Shown: positions 7,603-13,616 of the stretch, piece after piece
Layout of the letters: the number at the start of each line of letters is the position of its first letter
How positions within the stretch are numbered: position 1 is the stretch's first letter
From: a virus
Direction: 5' to 3' (one strand)
Length of the DNA stretch: 53,987 bases
Virus record (IMG/VR): IMGVR_UViG_3300035015_000011
Location: 1 to 53,987 of that record
Translations under genes and position numbers: made by a program
The notes under the pieces: model-generated
Database searches by the model: none
Told to the model about the DNA's origin: nothing
Seen by the model: the letters and a program-made list of their open reading frames with translations, nothing else

Positions 7603-7780
7603 GGTCACCGCTCCTGTCGCGCTTCACCTTGTCGATGATGCCGGCGTGACGAGCCTTGGCCTGCTCGCGGGCGTCGTTGGGGTCGCTCGCGCGAACGCTC
7701 AGGATCTCGCCGTCCTCGAAATGGACGCGGAAGGTTATGAGCGGAGCGTCCGCTTCGGGCGTGCGATCAGGCCTGGACAT
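7595..7780 (-). CDS. Small hypothetical early protein
   Basis: 61 residues with a central beta segment LITFRVHFEDGEILSV and a basic C-terminal helix. The start has a GAGGAGG site, and it overlaps the genes on both sides by 14 and 8 bases. The family is not recognised. The sequence pattern resembles short host-takeover or accessory proteins found in phage early operons. Confidence 0.65.
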   Translation of the reverse strand: MSRPDRTPEADAPLITFRVHFEDGEILSVRASDPNDAREQAKARHAGIIDKVKRDRSGDHG

Positions 7781-8117
7781 GGCGCGCCTCCTCGGCGGTG
7801 GCGCGCGGCGTCAGATTGCCGATCAGAGCCAGCAGGGCGCTGGCTAGGCGCAGTTCGATGCCGGGGCTGGTCAGCACACGCGCATCGCCTTCGATGACGG
7901 CGACGGCCAAAGCCTCCGCGCCATCAAGATCAAGCGGGCCGGCCAGAAGCTCACCCGTCGGGCCCGCAAGCACGACGGCACCAGCACCATAGGCCAGCGT
8001 GCGCGGGCTGCCGTCCTTGGCAACACCGTCGGTGACAGTGTCGCCCGCCAGCGTCTGACGCAGGTTTCTTCCGTTGGCGAAAGTCTTGATAGGGCCTGAG
8101 GTCAGGATCTCGGTCAT
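7767..8117 (-). CDS. Hypothetical early phage protein
   Basis: 116 residues beginning MTEILTSGPIKTFANG, with AAGGAG upstream. The middle is rich in Ala, Leu and Gly (AYGAGAVVLAGPTGEL), followed by a helix RLASALLALIGNL that is amphipathic rather than clearly membrane-spanning. No family recognised. It overlaps the HD-like gene upstream by ATGA and the 61-residue gene downstream by 14 bases. Confidence 0.65.
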   Translation of the reverse strand: MTEILTSGPIKTFANGRNLRQTLAGDTVTDGVAKDGSPRTLAYGAGAVVLAGPTGELLAGPLDLDGAEALAVAVIEGDARVLTSPGIELRLASALLALIGNLTPRATAEEARHVQA

Positions 8118-8842
8118 CGGGTCTTCTCCTTTGCTGCAGGACCTGGCCGGTTGGCCGGGGCGAAGGCGCTGTAGTCGCGCTCCATCACGCCGGACGAGGC
8201 GACGCGTTCGCGGCCGATCAGCCGTTCCAGCAATTCGAGCCAGGCGAACTCGGCCTTGGCGGGCATCCATGGCTTGATGGTGCCGGCGATCGGCGGGCGG
8301 GTGAGACCGCGACGGAACCCCGGCCATTTCGCCGCCTCTTCGCCCAGCAGCTCGCGCGCCTCGGTGGCGGTGAGGCGATCGCCCATGCCGTTGATGACGG
8401 CGCTCCACGACCGCTTCCACGCCGTGGGCGCGGGCAGGCCTGCCGCCTCGTAGACAGCCTCGTCCCAGCCTGCGCGCATGTCGGCAATGGTTTCGAGGAA
8501 GCGCGTGGCCTCCTCGATGCCGTAGCGGGAGCCGAGCGTTACCTCGACGAGCTCGATGCTTGGCTGAGACAGATCGCCCAGGAAAGCGACATTGGCCGTG
8601 CGCAGCAGGAAGAGAGCCGCGATCATCTCGGGCGCGCCTTCGCGCAGGAGGGCGTCAGCGCCATGCACCGCATGCTGCGCAAAGGAATATGTGCCGGCGA
8701 AGGGAAGCCCATTGAAGCGCGGGATGCGCGACAGCTGCCCGGCCATGACGCGAAAGTTCACCTCGTCGACGACCGGGCGCGCAAGATCTAGGCCCGTGCC
8801 ATTGGCGCGAAAGGCAAAGACGGACGTGGCCAGCGGCTTCAT
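8114..8842 (-). CDS. Degenerate HD-domain (YfdR-like) protein lacking the HD dyad
   Basis: 242 residues. The N-terminal half follows the YfdR/YfbR-type HD fold: RIPRFNGLPF, then YSFAQHAVHGADALL (first His kept), then ALFLLRTANVAFLGDLSQP, which aligns with the usual LLHDAxEAYLGD block. At that place the metal-binding His-Asp is Arg-Thr and the following Glu is Val, although GD is kept. The protein is therefore unlikely to be an active 5'-nucleotidase, and may bind nucleotides or act structurally. It contains a C-terminal extension of about 100 residues. Preceded by GAGAGGTG; overlaps the upstream membrane gene by ATGA. Confidence 0.72.
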   Translation of the reverse strand: MKPLATSVFAFRANGTGLDLARPVVDEVNFRVMAGQLSRIPRFNGLPFAGTYSFAQHAVHGADALLREGAPEMIAALFLLRTANVAFLGDLSQPSIELVEVTLGSRYGIEEATRFLETIADMRAGWDEAVYEAAGLPAPTAWKRSWSAVINGMGDRLTATEARELLGEEAAKWPGFRRGLTRPPIAGTIKPWMPAKAEFAWLELLERLIGRERVASSGVMERDYSAFAPANRPGPAAKEKTR

Positions 8843-9006
8843 GCAGCACCTCTCAGGATGCCTGCGATGGCATAGTCGGCCACGTCCTCGCCTGTGTCGA
8901 TCGGCATCAGCGCCAGGACAAGGGACAGGACGCCAAAGAGTGCGGCGCCGCAGACAATGAGCACAAGCCAGATGACCAGCCGGGCAAAATCATGAGTATT
9001 CAGCAT
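8839..9006 (-). CDS. Very small single-pass membrane protein
   Basis: 55 residues: a short N-terminus MLNTHDFARL, one hydrophobic segment of about 22 residues (VIWLVLIVCGAALFGVLSLV), then an acidic tail. The ATG follows the stop of the upstream membrane gene by three bases, and the stop overlaps the next ATG by four. Tight packing and a clean membrane segment support a real gene. Function unknown; it may act with its neighbour, which is also a membrane protein. Confidence 0.6.
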   Translation of the reverse strand: MLNTHDFARLVIWLVLIVCGAALFGVLSLVLALMPIDTGEDVADYAIAGILRGAA

Positions 9007-9009
9007 GGA

Positions 9010-9306
9010 TCACACCCCCTCGGCATCGATCGAGGCCTGCTGGACCGCAGGCAGGCGGACGACGGCGGCGTAAAAGGCGCTGGCGCTCAGGACGGCCAGA
9101 AGGGCAATGGCGGCATAGCCAATCATCATCGAACGGGCATAGGCAAGCCGCGTCTCGCGGCTGGCTCCGAGGCGAATGTCGAGCCGCTGCAGATGGGGGT
9201 CGAGATCCGGCGGGGGGGAAGCCGTCGATGAGCCGATGTGATAAGCAGCGCCGGGCTCGTCGAGCGACCAGTCGTAGGGGCGCGACTGGTAGCAGGCTTG
9301 CGCCAC
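9010..9306 (-). CDS. Small membrane protein, likely first gene of the leftward operon
   Basis: 98 residues if it begins at the GTG at 9306. The N-terminal 55 residues are polar with a Pro-rich stretch (TASPPPDLDPHLQRLD). They are followed by one transmembrane segment (MMIGYAAIALLAVLSASAFYA) and a short tail. The frame is open for another 190 codons upstream, but that part is antisense to a secreted-protein gene and reads poorly. The start is uncertain because no strong ribosome site is visible. Confidence 0.5.
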   Translation of the reverse strand: MAQACYQSRPYDWSLDEPGAAYHIGSSTASPPPDLDPHLQRLDIRLGASRETRLAYARSMMIGYAAIALLAVLSASAFYAAVVRLPAVQQASIDAEGV

Positions 9307-9357
9307 GCGTGCAACGGCGGCATGATGCCCGTCAAGGTCGAAAGAGGAGGTCTGCCG

Positions 9358-9690
9358 ATGGGCAGGTTGTTCAGGCTCTGCGCCACACTGCTGGCGCTCA
9401 CCAACGGCACAGCGATTGCCGGTGAGCGGGAGAATGCGCTGTCCCACATTGCCCAGGCGCTGGCCGTCACCAGGCTCTGCCCAACTGCCGACGTCGTCCG
9501 GGGCGCAATGCTGACCGTGGCTGTCGCCAACGGGGTAGACTTCGAACGCGACGAGCACGAGCTCCTGTTCCAGGTTGCCGACCAGGCCAAAGCCTTCAAG
9601 GGGCTTGCGCCCGAGGCCGCCTGCGCGGCCGGGAAGGCGCTCTATGGCCCCGGCGGCGCAAATGTGCCGGGATTGCTGCAGTTTCGATGA
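9358..9690 (+). CDS. Small secreted or periplasmic protein, candidate lysogen-expressed gene
   Basis: 110 residues with a Sec-type signal peptide: MGRLFRL, a hydrophobic core CATLLALTNGTAIA, and cleavage expected after AIA. The mature part has two cysteines (LCPTAD and AACAAG) that could form a disulfide, and ends GGANVPGLLQFR. The start was chosen at the ATG with a strong GAGGAGG site. It is the only rightward gene left of the repressor and lies opposite the transcript expected from PL. That fits a gene expressed in the lysogen and silenced when the early operon fires. Family not recognised. Confidence 0.62.
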   Translation: MGRLFRLCATLLALTNGTAIAGERENALSHIAQALAVTRLCPTADVVRGAMLTVAVANGVDFERDEHELLFQVADQAKAFKGLAPEAACAAGKALYGPGGANVPGLLQFR

Positions 9691-9832
9691 TGCAAAAACA
9701 GGGGACATGTTGGCCTCGTGCCTCGCGTTGAAGGCCGGCTCCCGTCGCTGCTGTCCCGGTTGGAAGAGGATCGTTGCAGCGACGGGCTCACGGCATCCGA
9801 CGCCGGGAGGAGGAGGGCGCCGAATGCGGTCA

Positions 9833-9860
9833 AGTATGCGGACAAATGACCTCATGTCAA
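9833..9860 (-). promoter_or_regulatory. Leftward early promoter PL
   Basis: On the minus strand TTGACA (9855-9860) is followed after 16 bases by CATACT (9833-9838). Operator O1 fills the spacer, so repressor binding would block the polymerase. It would drive the leftward early operon after crossing 9358-9690 in antisense. Confidence 0.7.
9838..9853. promoter_or_regulatory. Repressor operator O1 (in PL)
   Basis: GCGGACAAATGACCTC, an imperfect dyad shared with O2-O5. It lies between the -35 and -10 of PL. Confidence 0.8.
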
Positions 9861-9867
9861 GTAGATG

Positions 9868-9883
9868 GAGGACAAATGACCTC
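9868..9883. promoter_or_regulatory. Repressor operator O2 (upstream of PL)
   Basis: GAGGACAAATGACCTC, 30 bp (about three helical turns) from O1. A 19-bp direct repeat covers both sites. Confidence 0.8.
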
Positions 9884-9924
9884 ATGTCGTCCCGCGTGCG
9901 GGCTTAAGCCGTTGCGCATGCGCC

Positions 9925-9963
9925 AGAATCAGAAATGCCGCCAGGCGCGGGGCCGGGCGGCAT
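9925..9963 (-). terminator. Probable terminator of the repressor transcript
   Basis: Stem ATGCCGCC / GGCGGCAT (9935-9942 and 9956-9963) with a 13-base loop. On the minus strand it is followed by TTTCTGATTC, just beyond the repressor stop codon. Confidence 0.5.
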
Positions 9964-9987
9964 GGTGTATGGTGTCAGTGGGTGATG

Positions 9988-10737
9988 TCAGACGCCGAAA
10001 AGTTCGTTGACCGTCAGGACCCGGTGGACCGAGGTCACGTGTTCGCGTGCTATTTCAATTTCAGCCGGCGGATTGCGCTTGCCAATGACAAAGGCTTTCT
10101 CCGTCTTCCGGCGATAAATTCCCAATGTCGCTTCACCCTGGGCGTGCTCCCCGTTCCTGCACTGAACCACGACGATGTCGCCGGTGCGAGGTGGTCGGTG
10201 CGGATGGACATAGATGAGGTCGCCCGGAAAATATTGCGGCTCCATGGATGAGCCCTCGACGTATAGACCGTAGATTTCCTTTGCTCCGACCAAGGCCGGA
10301 GGACGCCGCACATAATCCACAATGCCTCCCTCGAACTGAAATGCGCCTCTCAGGTGAGACCCAGCCGCTGTCCCCATCACCGGCACGTCGAGCGGCATCT
10401 CAGCACGCGCGGGGAGCAGTGGAGGTGTGTCGGCCGGCTGGCCATCGACAGCCGCCCCGCGACTGTAAGCTGAAAGCCATGGGCCCAGCAAGTTCTCCGT
10501 GTCTCCTGCCGTCAGTGGAGATGCTCCCGTCGTCAGCCACGCTACGTCTGCGCTCAGCGCTGCTGCAATGCGCTGCAGCGTGTCGATGCGCGGGTGAGAG
10601 TTGGGGCGTTCGAACAGCTTCCGGAAGTAGCTGCGATCCGTACCGACAAGCAGGGACGCGGCTTCCTCGGACAGGCCGAGCTCGTCAATTCGCTGCCTGA
10701 TGCGATCGTGCAGCCCGTTTTTCGCTTTCTGAACCAT
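9988..10737 (-). CDS. CI-like repressor with S24 (LexA-type) self-cleavage domain
   Basis: 249 residues. Residues about 15-62 form a helix-turn-helix (LGLSEEAASLLVGTDRSYFR). The C-terminal half is an S24 peptidase-like dimerisation domain with Ser164 in EGSSMEPQYFPGD and a basic segment near Lys211 that probably carries the catalytic lysine. Ala125-Gly126 is a plausible self-cleavage site. The protein should hold lysogeny and be inactivated by RecA during the SOS response. The start is the ATG at 10737, directly against operator O5. Its -10 box leaves essentially no leader, as in lambda cI from PRM. An upstream in-frame extension just translates operator DNA. Confidence 0.92.
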   Translation of the reverse strand: MVQKAKNGLHDRIRQRIDELGLSEEAASLLVGTDRSYFRKLFERPNSHPRIDTLQRIAAALSADVAWLTTGASPLTAGDTENLLGPWLSAYSRGAAVDGQPADTPPLLPARAEMPLDVPVMGTAAGSHLRGAFQFEGGIVDYVRRPPALVGAKEIYGLYVEGSSMEPQYFPGDLIYVHPHRPPRTGDIVVVQCRNGEHAQGEATLGIYRRKTEKAFVIGKRNPPAEIEIAREHVTSVHRVLTVNELFGV

Positions 10738-10753
10738 GGGGTCAATTATCCTC
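10738..10753. promoter_or_regulatory. Repressor operator O5 over the repressor promoter
   Basis: GGGGTCAATTATCCTC, 13 of 16 matches to the consensus. It abuts the repressor start codon and covers the -10 of its promoter, implying autorepression. Confidence 0.65.
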
Positions 10754-10773
10754 GCGGAATGTCCTGATGGAAA
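10745..10773 (-). promoter_or_regulatory. Repressor maintenance promoter (PRM-like)
   Basis: On the minus strand TTTCCA (10768-10773), 17 bases, then GATAAT (10745-10750). The transcription start would fall at about 10738, one base before the ATG, so the message is probably leaderless. Confidence 0.6.
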
Positions 10774-10774
10774 T

Positions 10775-10790
10775 GAGGACAATTGTCTCT
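10775..10790. promoter_or_regulatory. Repressor operator O3
   Basis: GAGGACAATTGTCTCT, containing the perfect dyad GACAATTGTC. It lies just upstream of the PR -35 box, equivalent to O2 at PL. Confidence 0.8.
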
Positions 10791-10818
10791 TGACTATGCG
10801 GACAAATGACCGCATAAA
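10790..10818 (+). promoter_or_regulatory. Rightward early promoter PR
   Basis: TTGACT (10790-10795), 17 bases, CATAAA (10813-10818). Operator O4 fills the spacer, as O1 does at PL. The expected start is at about 10825, next to the ATG at 10826. Confidence 0.7.
10798..10813. promoter_or_regulatory. Repressor operator O4 (in PR)
   Basis: GCGGACAAATGACCGC, a near-perfect dyad whose arms extend to ATGCGG and CCGCAT. It lies 23 bp from O3. Confidence 0.8.
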
Positions 10819-10825
10819 TCCCGAT

Positions 10826-11080
10826 ATGAAGATGCGAGATCAGATCCTTCTGACGGCTGACACCTATGCGCGGCATCGCGGCGTGGGGCGCAAGCGCGTC
10901 TCGAAACTGGTCCTGAACCGGGGCTCGAAGCTTGACGACATTGCCGGAGGAGGCGACCTGACTACCTCCATTTTCGAGCGTGCAATGCTGTGGTTCTCTG
11001 ACAACTGGCCGGCGGATCTTGCCTGGCCCGAAGGTGTATCGCGTCCTGTAGCGGACCTCTGCCGGGAGGCGGCTGAATGA
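10826..11080 (+). CDS. Cro-like first gene of the rightward operon
   Basis: 84 residues from the ATG at 10826 (or 82 from 10832). The N-terminal half (LLTADTYARHRGVGRKRVSKLVLNR as two helices around residues 7-31) could form a helix-turn-helix, and the C-terminal part is Trp-rich (ERAMLWFSDNWPADLAWP). It is divergent from the repressor across three operators, the classic place for cro. No ribosome site precedes it, and PR would start transcription at about the A of the ATG, so it may be translated from a leaderless message. The assignment rests on position and size. Confidence 0.65.
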   Translation: MKMRDQILLTADTYARHRGVGRKRVSKLVLNRGSKLDDIAGGGDLTTSIFERAMLWFSDNWPADLAWPEGVSRPVADLCREAAE

Positions 11081-11121
11081 GTGTGTTTCGATCTTCGTGT
11101 CCATGCTGCGGGCCGCCCTGA
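11077..11121 (+). other. Possible 14-residue leader or remnant ORF
   Basis: An ATG overlapping the stop of the Cro-like gene (ATGA) opens a 14-residue frame reading MSVFRSSCPCCGPP. The CPCCG knuckle looks like the start of a zinc protein cut short. It could be a translationally coupled mini-gene, a remnant, or chance. Confidence 0.2.
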
Positions 11122-11134
11122 CTCCGGTTTCGTG

Positions 11135-11151
11135 ATCGCCGTTTCGGCGAT
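11135..11151 (+). terminator. Hairpin after the Cro-like gene
   Basis: ATCGCCG-TTT-CGGCGAT, seven-base stem, between the Cro-like and CII-like genes, where lambda has tR1. There is no T run, so any termination would need Rho or be partial. Confidence 0.35.
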
Positions 11152-11176
11152 GAGCTGACCCTACGTACCCAAACCA

Positions 11177-11221
11177 TTTCCCACGACGGGAAACGACGCC
11201 GGGATTTCCCGGCGCGGGAAA
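11177..11221. promoter_or_regulatory. Two 17-bp dyads TTTCCC-N5-GGGAAA upstream of the CII-like gene
   Basis: Perfect six-base arms at 11177-11193 (spacer ACGAC) and 11205-11221 (spacer GGCGC), 28 bp apart, ending 22 bases before the CII-like start. The design (two spaced identical dyads) is that of a regulator binding site. The likely ligand is the CII-like or Cro-like product. It is unrelated in sequence to operators O1-O5. Confidence 0.6.
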
Positions 11222-11243
11222 CTCTTTGTCCTGAGGTGACCAG

Positions 11244-11747
11244 ATGAGTGTTTCGGAAAATTGGTTCTACAGCGTGAAGGCAGCCCAGCGCGACCTGGTG
11301 AAGCTTTGCGGCACCATCGAGCGCGCAGCGGTCGTCGCCAATATCTCTAAGACGCAGATGGGCCGCTTCGTCAACGCGACCGACCCGGAGCTGATGCCGC
11401 TGCATGTGATCGTCGTTCTTGAAAAGGAATGCGGCCAGCCGGTGGTCACGCAGGTGATGGCATCCGAGCAGGGCCGGCGGCTGACGGACCCGGACGAGGA
11501 GCGCCAGGTCGAGCGCGACGTCATGACGGGGTATGCGGCGCTGATGCAGCAGAGCGCGTCGGTGGTCAACGCGCTGGCCTCGGCCATGGCCGACGGGCAG
11601 GTGACTCCAGTGGAGGCTCAGGCGGTCGACCGTGCACTTTCGTCGATGCAGAACGCGACGCAGGACCTGCGTGCGGCTCTGGCCGGCGTCAAAGCTCGCG
11701 GCGGCGTCAAGGCATCGCTGTCCGTGGTTTCGGGAGAGGGTGCATGA
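11244..11747 (+). CDS. CII-like phage regulatory protein (CP76-type)
   Basis: 167 residues. The first 75 (KAAQRDLVKLCGTIERAAVV, then NISKTQMGRFVN, then LMPLHVIVVLEKECGQPVVT) have the layout of the phage regulatory protein CII/CP76 family: a helix-turn-helix followed by a helix that recognises poorly conserved sites. The C-terminal half is a long amphipathic helix, probably for oligomerisation. It lies third in the immunity region and first after the TTTCCC dyads, so it is placed to set the choice between lysis and lysogeny or to activate the replication genes. Preceded by GAGGTGA. Confidence 0.75.
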   Translation: MSVSENWFYSVKAAQRDLVKLCGTIERAAVVANISKTQMGRFVNATDPELMPLHVIVVLEKECGQPVVTQVMASEQGRRLTDPDEERQVERDVMTGYAALMQQSASVVNALASAMADGQVTPVEAQAVDRALSSMQNATQDLRAALAGVKARGGVKASLSVVSGEGA

Positions 11748-12007
11748 ACGCGCATCTGCCCATCGAGACGCTGGCCGCAGCCACTGCCGCTGTCGCCTGC
11801 GGCGCAAGCCGTCCGGACGACGTGGCACTCTTCGATGTCGACACGTTCGGCCTTGTGATCGTCGGTCGCGGCCATCCCACGGATCTTGCCTGTCAGCTCG
11901 TCATAAAAAACGACGCGACTGGCGCCGGCTGGAACGCATGGAGCGCCGCTACCTCGACAGTTTGCCGGGTCCTTCGCGCGCGCCGACCATCGCGCCTGTT
12001 CGTCTGA
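11744..12007 (+). CDS. Small hypothetical protein
   Basis: 87 residues starting at an ATG that overlaps the CII-like stop (ATGA). The first 60 residues look like normal protein (ALFDVDTFGLVIVGRGHPTD). The last 20 are Arg-rich, and the neighbouring frame from 11938 to 12021 reads better and ends where the next gene begins. Either two overlapping genes exist here or a one-base change has altered the end. Function unknown. Confidence 0.5.
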   Translation: MNAHLPIETLAAATAAVACGASRPDDVALFDVDTFGLVIVGRGHPTDLACQLVIKNDATGAGWNAWSAATSTVCRVLRARRPSRLFV

Positions 12008-12021
12008 GGGGGCGCCTGTGA
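11938..12021 (+). CDS. Possible 27-residue ORF or shifted end of the upstream gene
   Basis: Reads MERRYLDSLPGPSRAPTIAP followed by a basic tail. The stop overlaps the GTG start of the next gene (GTGA), which is the pattern seen at almost every boundary in this operon. That supports translation of this frame, either as a mini-gene or as the natural C-terminus of the 11744 gene after a shift. Confidence 0.3.
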   Translation: MERRYLDSLPGPSRAPTIAPVRLRGRL

Positions 12022-12494
12022 TTCTTGGCGCACCGAACCGCAGGCTGGAGACGCTTCAGGTCCACCATGGGGTGGTGGTGCCGGGGCTTGCCAAACACGT
12101 CAAGCGCTTTGGCTGCTCGCGGTCGGATCTCTGCACGGCCATTCTGCTGACCGTCTTTCAATCAGAGTTGGTTGACAGCATCCTTGACGGTGACGAGCCG
12201 CGCGGCATTGCTTCGGCTGCCGAGCGACTGAGTGTCGGCGAGGCAGGCCCGCGCCTGCGTTTGCCCTTGCGGGGGCGTTACCAGACCGTTTTTGACTGGC
12301 TTTGCCAGCAAGGCCAGGTCGGGTCGGTCGTCACCGTAGCCCATGCGGACATGGCAAAAGCCCTTGATATGCCGCTCGCGACGGCAAACTCGGCTCTGCA
12401 GACGCTGACCCGGCACGGACTGATCGAGCAGGTTCTGCGGGGCGTCCGCGCCAAGCCGGGCGCCTATCGCGTGCTGATGACGGGGGCTAAGTGA
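12018..12494 (+). CDS. Winged-helix DNA-binding protein
   Basis: 158 residues with a GTG start overlapping the stop of the frame before it. Residues about 88-155 form a winged helix: YQTVFDWLCQQGQVGSVVTV, then ADMAKALDMPLATANSALQTL as the helix-turn-helix, then GLIEQVLRG and AKPGAYRVL as the wing. The N-terminal half is helical with one cysteine pair. Such proteins in phage replication blocks act as regulators or initiator-like proteins. Its ending TGATG is shared with the methyltransferase gene. Confidence 0.75.
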   Translation: MILGAPNRRLETLQVHHGVVVPGLAKHVKRFGCSRSDLCTAILLTVFQSELVDSILDGDEPRGIASAAERLSVGEAGPRLRLPLRGRYQTVFDWLCQQGQVGSVVTVAHADMAKALDMPLATANSALQTLTRHGLIEQVLRGVRAKPGAYRVLMTGAK

Positions 12495-13207
12495 TGGGCC
12501 AGAACCGTTCTTCTGCCGTGATGGCGCAGCGCAAGGAAGCGCATGACAGCCTCGATGACTTCCCGACGCCGCCATGGGCAACACGAGGGTTCATCGAACA
12601 TGTGCTGATGCCGCGCATGATCAGCCGGGGCAAGATGCTGGCGCGATCGACCGCGTGGGACCCGGCCTGCAATCGCGGCTTCATGGCAAGGCCGCTCGGC
12701 GAGTATTTCGCCGACGTCAAGGCGACCGACATCCATGACTATGGCTATGCCGGCCACCAGAAGACGGCCGACTTCCTCTGGCCGGGGTCCGAGCAGGGTC
12801 TTGGTGACGTCGACTGGGTGATTACCAACCCGCCCTTCCGTCTCGCCGACCAGTTCATCGAGCGGGCCTTCGACCTCAACGTCGAAGGGTTCGCCTTCCT
12901 GATGCGCACGGCCTTCCTCGAAGGCGATGGCCGCCACACCCGCATCTTCTCGCGCTTTGCGCCGACCGTCGTTGCCCAGTTTTCGGAACGGGTGGTGATG
13001 CACAAGGGCAAGATCGTTGACCCGAACATCGCCGTGCCGGTCGAGGACAGGAAGTCCGGCGAGACCGTGATGCGCAAGCCGAGCACCGCGACCTCCTACA
13101 TGTGGTTCGCCTGGCTGAATGGCCGGAAGATCAACACCGCCTCGGAGCTGGTCTGGATCCCGCGCTGCCGGCAGGAGTTGGAACGGGAGGGCGACTATGC
13201 GCTCTGA
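12494..13207 (+). CDS. Phage DNA N6-adenine methyltransferase
   Basis: 237 residues. The AdoMet-binding motif DPACNRGFM (about residue 56) and the catalytic NPPF (about residue 112, in VDWVITNPPF) identify an amino-methyltransferase, probably modifying adenine. The N-terminal FPTPPWATRGFIEHVL block is typical of compact phage enzymes of this class. It would protect phage DNA from host restriction or act in regulation; no restriction nuclease partner is present. It begins at the ATG sharing a base with the previous stop. A GTG at 12491 is in frame. Confidence 0.88.
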   Translation: MGQNRSSAVMAQRKEAHDSLDDFPTPPWATRGFIEHVLMPRMISRGKMLARSTAWDPACNRGFMARPLGEYFADVKATDIHDYGYAGHQKTADFLWPGSEQGLGDVDWVITNPPFRLADQFIERAFDLNVEGFAFLMRTAFLEGDGRHTRIFSRFAPTVVAQFSERVVMHKGKIVDPNIAVPVEDRKSGETVMRKPSTATSYMWFAWLNGRKINTASELVWIPRCRQELEREGDYAL

Positions 13208-13616
13208 CCTGATCCGTCTCACCGTCGTCACCGATTCCGCCGAGCGCGCGAGCCTTGCGATCTTCGGCTTCCGTCTGCGGACCGCCGCGCTCGAGGCGCC
13301 CTGGTGCCGCTTCGTCGAGAAGGCAGACGATTTTGCGACGATCCCCGACGGTGCCTCCGTCATGGCGATCTGGTTCGACGTCGAGCCGCTTCTCGACATC
13401 CGCTGGTTCAACGAACGGCACAAGCGCCGCTTCAATGACGACTGGGGCATCCATGCTGCTCGTATCGACGCCTGGCTTGCCGAGCGCGAAGCGCGGGAGC
13501 TGGACCTGCTCGCCCGCGCTGGCTCCACCGATGAAGTCGTGGCCGACCGCCAGCCCTTCACGGTGCCGATGGCCGCCGCCATTCCCCAAACCCCGCCGAG
13601 GACGATGTGGTCATGA
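13197..13616 (+). CDS. Hypothetical phage protein
   Basis: 139 residues from the ATG at 13197, overlapping the adenine methyltransferase by 11 bases. Features include a beta-rich N-terminus (DLIRLTVVTDSAER), SVMAIWFDVEPLLDIRWF in the middle and an acidic helix. No domain recognised. Located between the methyltransferase and a winged-helix gene. Confidence 0.65.
   Translation: MRSDLIRLTVVTDSAERASLAIFGFRLRTAALEAPWCRFVEKADDFATIPDGASVMAIWFDVEPLLDIRWFNERHKRRFNDDWGIHAARIDAWLAEREARELDLLARAGSTDEVVADRQPFTVPMAAAIPQTPPRTMWS

Noticed and set aside
9307-9885. N-terminal two thirds of a long minus-strand frame ending at 9010
   Set aside because: The start MRSFV is translated operator DNA, and the stretch is opposite a plausible secreted-protein gene.
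10738-10815. 26-residue N-terminal extension of the repressor
   Set aside because: Again begins MRSFV from operator O4 and would require translation through the promoter region; the ATG at 10737 fits.
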